DNA of 13,088 bases from NCBI GenBank assembly GCA_964512045.1, contig CAZEJK010000143.1, positions 1 through 13,088 on the forward strand, read 5' to 3'. The first letter of the stretch is position 1; each line of letters opens with the position of its first letter. Made by a program: the position numbers and the translations under genes. The stretch is from CAZEJK01 sp964512045 (lineage in GTDB: Bacteria > Acidobacteriota > Thermoanaerobaculia > Thermoanaerobaculales > Sulfomarinibacteraceae). Shown piece after piece: positions 1 to 4,646 of this stretch. The notes under the pieces were generated by a model that did not search any database, was not told where the DNA came from, and saw only the letters and a program-made list of their open reading frames with translations.

Positions 1-21
1 AGAACTGAGAACCAAGAACTC
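1..21. repeat. three imperfect 7-base tandem repeats at the left edge
   Basis: Three consecutive heptamers, AGAACTG, AGAACCA and AGAACTC, occupy positions 1-7, 8-14 and 15-21 and share the core AGAAC. A degenerate fourth unit (AACCCAG) may follow. The array starts at the first base of the window, so its full length is unknown. It lies downstream of the minus-strand gene ending at 71 and is not coding there. It could be the end of a longer intergenic tandem array or a chance pattern. Confidence 0.45.
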
Positions 22-36
22 AACCCAGGCGCTTTG

Positions 37-52
37 CTTCGAATTCTCGAAG
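37..52 (-). terminator. small hairpin downstream of the exported-protein gene, possible weak terminator
   Basis: CTTCGA (37-42) and TCGAAG (47-52) form a perfect 6-base-pair stem with a 4-base loop, 18 bases past the minus-strand stop codon at 71-73. A second inverted pair, AGAACTC (15-21) and GAGTTCT (58-64), encloses it. No U-run follows the stem on the minus strand, so a classical intrinsic terminator is not supported. It may instead be a 3'-end stabilising structure. Confidence 0.3.
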
Positions 53-70
53 ATACGGAGTTCTGAGCCG

Positions 71-982
71 CTAGTACACCACGCGGTCGAGCCGCACACG
101 CAGATGGCCGACGTTGTCCGCCGTCCCCTCGATCTCCACGGGAATCCCGGTTCCCTCCTCGACGAGAACCGTGATCTCTCCTTGCATCCCGAGAAAACCG
201 ATATCCACATCCTTCTCGGCAGGTCGTCCGACGACCCGCCGCACCCAGATCTCGTCCCGCCGTTGGGTCGTGTCCTCTCCGCGAACCTCCGTCAGCTTGA
301 CACGCTCCGAGCGACGCTCCTCGGCGACGAACTCGATCGAGATCAGTCGCTCCTCGGCATACAGCTGTGCGCGCAGCGTCGCTCCTTCCCGGTCGAGTCG
401 AGCTGCCGAGATCAACCAGATCAGTGCGTACGAGTCCGTTACGGGTGTCTCTCCAGCCGACGCGCCCTCGACGGTGACACGTTTGACGCCGTCGTCACTC
501 CACGTTTCCGGATCCGACGGTTCGTCCGACCTCTCGGGTTCCCAACGCCATCGGGTGTAGCCGTCCGGACGATACCGCCACACCTTCCGGTAGTGCTTGC
601 GCCCGGTGACCAGCTTCTCGGCCTCCAGCACCGCCAGTGAATCGCCGTCGAGCCAGGTCACCACCTTCTCGTTCTGATTGAACGGAAGATCGGAAAGCGT
701 GGTGACCTGGATGACATGCTCACCCTCGGGCTGGACGCCCCGCTCGTTGTCGGGGAGAGAGCGCAGCGATACCTCCTCCGTTGAGGGGTAAGCCGCCTCG
801 ACTGTGGCCGTAGCCTTGAGGAGGAACTTGCGAGCGACGTACTCCAGCTCGCTCCATCCGGGTCGCTGCATGGTGCTCTGTGTCGCGCTCCCCTCTGTGT
901 GCGAGTCTGCGGCTCCGACCACCACGGCCCCAAGAAGCGTCGCCATCAATGCCAAGCCGAGCGTCCGTCGCACGGTGATCAT
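71..982 (-). CDS. exported protein of unknown function
   Basis: A 303-residue product. The N-terminus has a basic start (MITVRR), a hydrophobic stretch at about residues 8-24 and an Ala-rich possible cleavage site near VVVGAA, so it reads as a Sec signal peptide with export to the periplasm or cell surface. I see no lipobox cysteine. The mature part is charged, with alternating short hydrophobic stretches suggesting beta structure. The C-terminal third (around GTGIPVEIEG) faintly recalls LolA- or DUF3108-type outer-membrane-associated beta folds, but I cannot assign a family. The ATG at 980-982 overlaps the TGA (979-981) of the upstream DUF885-type gene as ATGA, and only a weak AGGG lies upstream, so translation probably depends on coupling to that gene. 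No function is proposed. Confidence 0.8.
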   Translation of the reverse strand: MITVRRTLGLALMATLLGAVVVGAADSHTEGSATQSTMQRPGWSELEYVARKFLLKATATVEAAYPSTEEVSLRSLPDNERGVQPEGEHVIQVTTLSDLPFNQNEKVVTWLDGDSLAVLEAEKLVTGRKHYRKVWRYRPDGYTRWRWEPERSDEPSDPETWSDDGVKRVTVEGASAGETPVTDSYALIWLISAARLDREGATLRAQLYAEERLISIEFVAEERRSERVKLTEVRGEDTTQRRDEIWVRRVVGRPAEKDVDIGFLGMQGEITVLVEEGTGIPVEIEGTADNVGHLRVRLDRVVY

Positions 983-2328
983 ACCGACGCTCGCCCTACG
1001 AGATCGGTGACGGTGGTCTGGTCCACCACACCACGGCAGCCGTACAGAACCGGCAGGACCGCTGCATCCGCATGCTCGCGGCGGAGCTGAGCCACCATCT
1101 CGGTGCCAGCACGGTACGCCGGCAGGTACATGCGCCCCAGCAGAGGATGCTGTGCCCAGGCGCCGGAGAGCTTGGCAGCCCGCTCCTCGGACACCAGGTA
1201 GCTCGACAGCAGCTCGGTGGCGATCTCTGGCACGTCCCGACCCTCGACGTACGTGAGATAGGATGCCTGGTTCTTGGCATCATCCTGCAGCAGCGCCAGC
1301 CAGGTCCCGATCTGGAGGTCGCGGTCCGGCAGCTCGTCCACCTCTCGCACCCCCCACGCCATCAGCACCGCGTTGTTCGCAATCCCCTCTGCGAGCGTCG
1401 CGAACTGAGTGTTCATGGTCAGAACCGTCGCCTCGAAGCCGACCACACCGAGCCGGTTCAGGTGCTGCAGGAACGCGAAGGTGGTGACATGACCCGGGAC
1501 GACCTCGTGACTGACCAGGCCCATGAACTCCGGGATCGAGATCTCGAGGGCCGCGTTGATCTCGTACGTTGCCTCGTACTCTGGCGTCCCATCGGGACGC
1601 CGAGCCCGTCCGATGTAGTTCATCGAGCCCGAGAACCACGCATCCGAGATCGGCAGAAAGGTGATGTTGGCGCGCGGCACCTCTGCCAGAGTATCGGGCA
1701 GGGCCGGCATGACGTGGATTCTCGCCAGCTCGTCCAGCTGGGCGATACACGCGGACGCAAGCATCGGAATCGACTTGGACGGGACCATCCGGTCAGCGCG
1801 CCATGCCGCCACGGCCGACCGGAGGTCATGCTCGGCGCCGTACCCGGCATCCGCCAGGAGCCGCTCAACCGACGCGCGTTTGGCAGACGCATCCGAAGGA
1901 GAGGGAGGCGCTCCAGTCGAGGCCTGCACGCAGGTCTCGTAGGGAACTGGCTCGCCATCGCCGAGCTGCTCCTGAACCAGACGCCACATCACGTCGAGAC
2001 TGGTGTGCAGGTTGCGCAGGTAACGTCCGCGCGCGCCGGACTCATTGCGCAGAGCATCTTCGAGGACGTCGAGTCGACCTTGAGGGTTGATGGCGGCGAT
2101 GTACGCCGAAAGTGCCTCGCGATCGGGTTCGCTCGCGGTGACCCCACCCGTGGCGCGTACAGCATCGGCCGTTGGATGGGTATAGGCGACCGGAAGCGGC
2201 CGATCCGAGAACCACGAGTCGGCGATGAAACGTCCAGTGCCCGAGGGCGCCATCACGTCGCCCCCCCACAGGGTATCGAGCGCGAGCACCGCCTCGGCCA
2301 CTGCGTCGTCCAGCTTGGCAGGCTTCAT
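979..2328 (-). CDS. DUF885 family protein, putative zinc metallohydrolase
   Basis: A 449-residue product. The motif HEVVPGH (His274, Glu275, His280) matches the HExxPGH signature of the DUF885 family, whose members are believed to be zinc-dependent peptidases or hydrolases. Glu314 in the downstream motif AEGIANN is a plausible third metal ligand. No signal peptide or membrane segment is visible, so it is probably cytoplasmic. Many DUF885 proteins have 550-600 residues, so this is a short version with a reduced N-terminal region. The reading frame stays open 73 codons further upstream, but the ATG at 2326-2328 is chosen because GGAGGT (2334-2339) sits 5 bases before it and the upstream extension is Arg/Pro/Gly/Ser-rich, like non-coding sequence. 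It is first in a two-gene unit with the exported protein. The substrate is unknown. Confidence 0.85.
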   Translation of the reverse strand: MKPAKLDDAVAEAVLALDTLWGGDVMAPSGTGRFIADSWFSDRPLPVAYTHPTADAVRATGGVTASEPDREALSAYIAAINPQGRLDVLEDALRNESGARGRYLRNLHTSLDVMWRLVQEQLGDGEPVPYETCVQASTGAPPSPSDASAKRASVERLLADAGYGAEHDLRSAVAAWRADRMVPSKSIPMLASACIAQLDELARIHVMPALPDTLAEVPRANITFLPISDAWFSGSMNYIGRARRPDGTPEYEATYEINAALEISIPEFMGLVSHEVVPGHVTTFAFLQHLNRLGVVGFEATVLTMNTQFATLAEGIANNAVLMAWGVREVDELPDRDLQIGTWLALLQDDAKNQASYLTYVEGRDVPEIATELLSSYLVSEERAAKLSGAWAQHPLLGRMYLPAYRAGTEMVAQLRREHADAAVLPVLYGCRGVVDQTTVTDLVGRASV

Positions 2329-2333
2329 CTGAC

Positions 2334-2339
2334 ACCTCC
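2334..2339 (-). promoter_or_regulatory. strong ribosome binding site fixing the DUF885-type gene start
   Basis: GGAGGT on the minus strand lies 5 bases before the ATG at 2328. It decides against longer start choices in the open frame upstream. A -10-like TACACT lies just before it on the minus strand, but I found no good -35 partner. Confidence 0.75.
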
Positions 2340-2414
2340 ACCGTACAAGTGTAACCGCCACTGGAACCAGACAGCCGAAACCTCCCCGTTTCGACTGATG
2401 CGTCGCACTCTGTC

Positions 2415-2444
2415 TTGAACACCTGGGTACCGCGAGGCTACGAT
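2415..2444 (+). promoter_or_regulatory. candidate sigma70-type promoter for the amidase-actin operon
   Basis: TTGAAC (2415-2420) and TACGAT (2439-2444) are separated by 18 bases; each matches 4 of 6 consensus positions. The predicted transcription start falls near 2450-2451, on or next to the ATG at 2450. If the promoter is real, the amidase mRNA is leaderless, or translation starts at the internal ATG at 2525. It is in the only intergenic region (2329-2449) between the divergent left and central blocks. The call rests on sequence pattern only. Confidence 0.4.
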
Positions 2445-2449
2445 AGCCG

Positions 2450-3550
2450 ATGGGCCATGTCGAAGGACTCAACTCACCGAGGGAACCACTATTCCCCGCG
2501 CCACACGGGCCACCGAGCGACCTGATGGGAAGAACGCGAGGCCTCAAGCGCGAGCTTCTGCGCAGCGTGGTCGAGGCGAACGTGGAGGACGCCGAGCGCC
2601 GACCCAGGGGAAGCCTGCGCAGGGAGCGGCAACGGCGATCCGAGAGGCTCCGCAGACGGCTCCGCCTGAGCGCGGTGACGACAGTCGTCGCGGCCGGAGC
2701 TTCCGTCCTCCTGCTGGCAGGCGCGACGACGAACTGGTGGCAGCCGATAGGTGCCCCCGCCGTCTACCGATCCGCCATCCTCGAAGACGGTGACACCGCC
2801 GCACTGCAGCCCGTCGACCGTCACGTGATCCCCCTGAGCGTGCACAAGGTCGTGCTCGATCCCGGGCATGGCGGTAAAGATCCTGGAGCCATCACGGCGC
2901 AGGGCCTGTACGAGAAGGACCTGACGCTCGACATCGCTCGCCGGCTGAGCGCTCGGCTGATCAGCTCCGGGCTCGACGTTCACATGACGCGCAACTCCGA
3001 CGTAACCTTGTCGCTGGAGCAACGAGTCCGGATCGCGAACTCGGCTCGCGCAGACCTGTTCGTGTCGATCCACGTCAACTCGATTCCCCGACGGGAGGCC
3101 CGCGGGGTGGAGACGTTCTACCTCGGACCCACCAACGATCCGTTCCTGACGTCCCTGGCAGCAGCCGAGAACGAGGGCTCCGGGTACTCCGTAGCCGACT
3201 ACCGCTCACTCCTCGACGGCATCTACGCCGGCGTTCGCCAGGAGGAGTCCCGGCAGCTTGCGGGATTCATCCAACAGGCGCTCTACCGGAGCTTGTTGAC
3301 AACGAACTCTCGGCTGGAGGACCGCGGCGTCAAGACAGCACCGTTCGTGGTGCTGATCGGCACCGAGATGCCGGCGGTGCTCGCCGAGGTGTCCTGTCTC
3401 TCGAACAGTACGGAAGCCCGGTTGCTGACCACCCCGAAGTACCGTGAGAGGATCTCCACGGCCCTGTTTCGTGGCATCTGGGAGTGGGCCCACACCACCG
3501 CAGGCCCGATCCAGAAGGGCCAGAACGTTCAGAAAGGAACCGCGTCATGA
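2450..3550 (+). CDS. membrane-anchored N-acetylmuramoyl-L-alanine amidase (AmiC-like, Amidase_3)
   Basis: Cleaves the bond between N-acetylmuramic acid and L-Ala in peptidoglycan. In the 366-residue form, residues 1-72 are an Arg-rich, probably cytoplasmic tail; 73-92 are a hydrophobic membrane segment; 132-348 are the extracytoplasmic catalytic domain. Zinc ligands are His140 (DPGHGG), Glu155 (YEKDLTL) and His208 (SIHVN); the catalytic Glu is 313 (AEVSCLSN). An insert at about 230-266, including AAAENE, occupies the place of the autoinhibitory helix of AmiB/AmiC enzymes. Two starts are possible: ATG 2450, without a ribosome site but at a predicted transcription start, or ATG 2525 (residue 26), after a weak GAGCGA. 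Both keep the tail and anchor. The TGA at 3548-3550 overlaps the ATG of the actin gene, indicating coupled expression. The family assignment is firm; the exact start is not. Confidence 0.9.
   Translation: MGHVEGLNSPREPLFPAPHGPPSDLMGRTRGLKRELLRSVVEANVEDAERRPRGSLRRERQRRSERLRRRLRLSAVTTVVAAGASVLLLAGATTNWWQPIGAPAVYRSAILEDGDTAALQPVDRHVIPLSVHKVVLDPGHGGKDPGAITAQGLYEKDLTLDIARRLSARLISSGLDVHMTRNSDVTLSLEQRVRIANSARADLFVSIHVNSIPRREARGVETFYLGPTNDPFLTSLAAAENEGSGYSVADYRSLLDGIYAGVRQEESRQLAGFIQQALYRSLLTTNSRLEDRGVKTAPFVVLIGTEMPAVLAEVSCLSNSTEARLLTTPKYRERISTALFRGIWEWAHTTAGPIQKGQNVQKGTAS
3533..3538 (+). promoter_or_regulatory. ribosome binding site for the MamK-like gene
   Basis: AAAGGA lies 8 bases before ATG 3547, inside the last codons of the amidase gene. 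It selects this ATG over an in-frame upstream start at 3484 that would lie deep within the amidase gene. Confidence 0.65.
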
Positions 3551-4581
3551 CGAACAAGAAGAAGGACGAGCTGTTCATCGGGATCGACCTCGGAACGTCT
3601 CGCAGCTCGATTGCGACCTCCACCGATCAGCGGCACATGGTCGAGAGCTACGTCGGTTGGCCGGTGGACATGGTCGCCAAGAAGGTGCTCAAGAAGGATG
3701 TTCTCATCGGCCGCGAGGCCCTCGAGAACCGAACCATGCTCGATCTCCACCGTCCGCTCGAGCGGGGCTTGATCCGCGAGGGCTCGGAACGTGACCAGGA
3801 GGCCGTGCGTCAGCTACTGCGGCACCTGCTCAGCGTCTCGGGGGTGGAGACGGCACGCGAGGAAGGCTCCATCGTGTACGCCGTTGTGGGCGTTCCTGCG
3901 GAGGCACTCCGGGTCAACCGCGAGAGCCTCCGGGAGGCCATGAAAGGCCTCGTGGACGGCCTCATCGTCGTCTCCGAGCCGTTCGCCGTCGCGTACGGGC
4001 TCGAGGCCCTGCTGCACGCGATGGTCATCGACGTCGGGGCCGGCACGACGGACTTCTGTGTCATGAACGGTCGGTACCCCACCGAGGACGATCAGCGAAC
4101 CCTGCCGAATGCAGGTGACTGGGTCGACGATCAGCTCGCCACTCAGATCGCCGAGCGGCACCCGGAGGTCAGGGTATCCATCCACACCATCCGCCAGTGG
4201 AAGGAAAGCTGGGGCTTCGTCGGCAACGCGAAGAACCCGATCACGGTGTCGGTGCCGGTCAACGGCAAGCCGACCGAGATCAACATCGCCAAGGAGCTCT
4301 CGGCCACATGCTCCGGGCTGGTCCCACCGATCGCGGAGACGATGATCGACCTGATCGCGTCGGTCGAGGCCGAGTACCAGGAAAGGGTTCGCAATCAGAT
4401 CATTCTTGCCGGGGGCACCTCTGCGTTGCGCGGGCTCTCGGACGCGCTCCAGTTGTCGTTGACCGACCTGGGCGGCGGACGGATCCAGGTCGTCGAGGAC
4501 CCGGTCTTCTGCGGGTCCAACGGCGGTCTCGCTCTGGCTCAGGACGCGCCGCGCAAGGACTGGGAGAAGCTCGGGTCGTGA
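3547..4581 (+). CDS. MamK-like bacterial actin, filament-forming ATPase
   Basis: A 344-residue actin-fold protein; MamK is about 347. Nucleotide-site motifs are complete: phosphate 1 IGIDLGTSRSS (11-21, Asp14), connect 1 VVGVPAEA (113-120), SEPFAVAYG with Glu144, phosphate 2 IDVGAGTTDF (161-170, Asp162), and adenosine motif ILAGGTSALRGL. From memory, it lines up with Magnetospirillum MamK almost end to end: shared VG-aromatic-P near 36, DLxxPLxxG near 66, EDQxTLxxAG near 180, ERHPE at 203-207 and FVG at 224-226. Glu144 and Asp162 correspond to the catalytic pair I recall as E143/D161 there. MreB-specific stretches and MreB's N-terminal amphipathic helix are absent; the N-terminus is MTNKKKDELF. 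MamK filaments organise magnetosome chains, but no other mam gene is visible here, so the cargo is unknown. It is coupled to the upstream amidase by an ATGA overlap. Confidence 0.85.
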   Translation: MTNKKKDELFIGIDLGTSRSSIATSTDQRHMVESYVGWPVDMVAKKVLKKDVLIGREALENRTMLDLHRPLERGLIREGSERDQEAVRQLLRHLLSVSGVETAREEGSIVYAVVGVPAEALRVNRESLREAMKGLVDGLIVVSEPFAVAYGLEALLHAMVIDVGAGTTDFCVMNGRYPTEDDQRTLPNAGDWVDDQLATQIAERHPEVRVSIHTIRQWKESWGFVGNAKNPITVSVPVNGKPTEINIAKELSATCSGLVPPIAETMIDLIASVEAEYQERVRNQIILAGGTSALRGLSDALQLSLTDLGGGRIQVVEDPVFCGSNGGLALAQDAPRKDWEKLGS

Positions 4582-4637
4582 GCGACGATCGAGCCCTCGG
4601 CAGGGAACCGGCTCCTGACTGACGACCGTCAACTCGT

Positions 4638-4643
4638 GGAGGT
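4638..4643 (+). promoter_or_regulatory. ribosome binding site before the spermidine-synthase-like gene
   Basis: GGAGGT lies 3 bases before ATG 4647; a GTG at 4644 directly after it is too close, and the in-frame ATG at 4662 too far, so 4647 is preferred. The rest of the 65-base gap after the actin gene (4582-4646) shows no clear promoter or terminator, so cotranscription with the actin gene is likely. Confidence 0.6.
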
Positions 4644-4646
4644 GTG

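Noticed and set aside
1072..2418. 448-codon plus-strand open frame opposite the DUF885-type gene
   Set aside because: It is Arg/His/Gln-rich with no recognisable domain and lies entirely antisense to a gene with a clear motif and ribosome site. GC-rich DNA gives such shadows.
3547..4581. Calling the actin MreB
   Set aside because: It lacks MreB's N-terminal amphipathic helix and MreB-specific stretches, is not followed by mreC/mreD, and fits MamK across its whole length.
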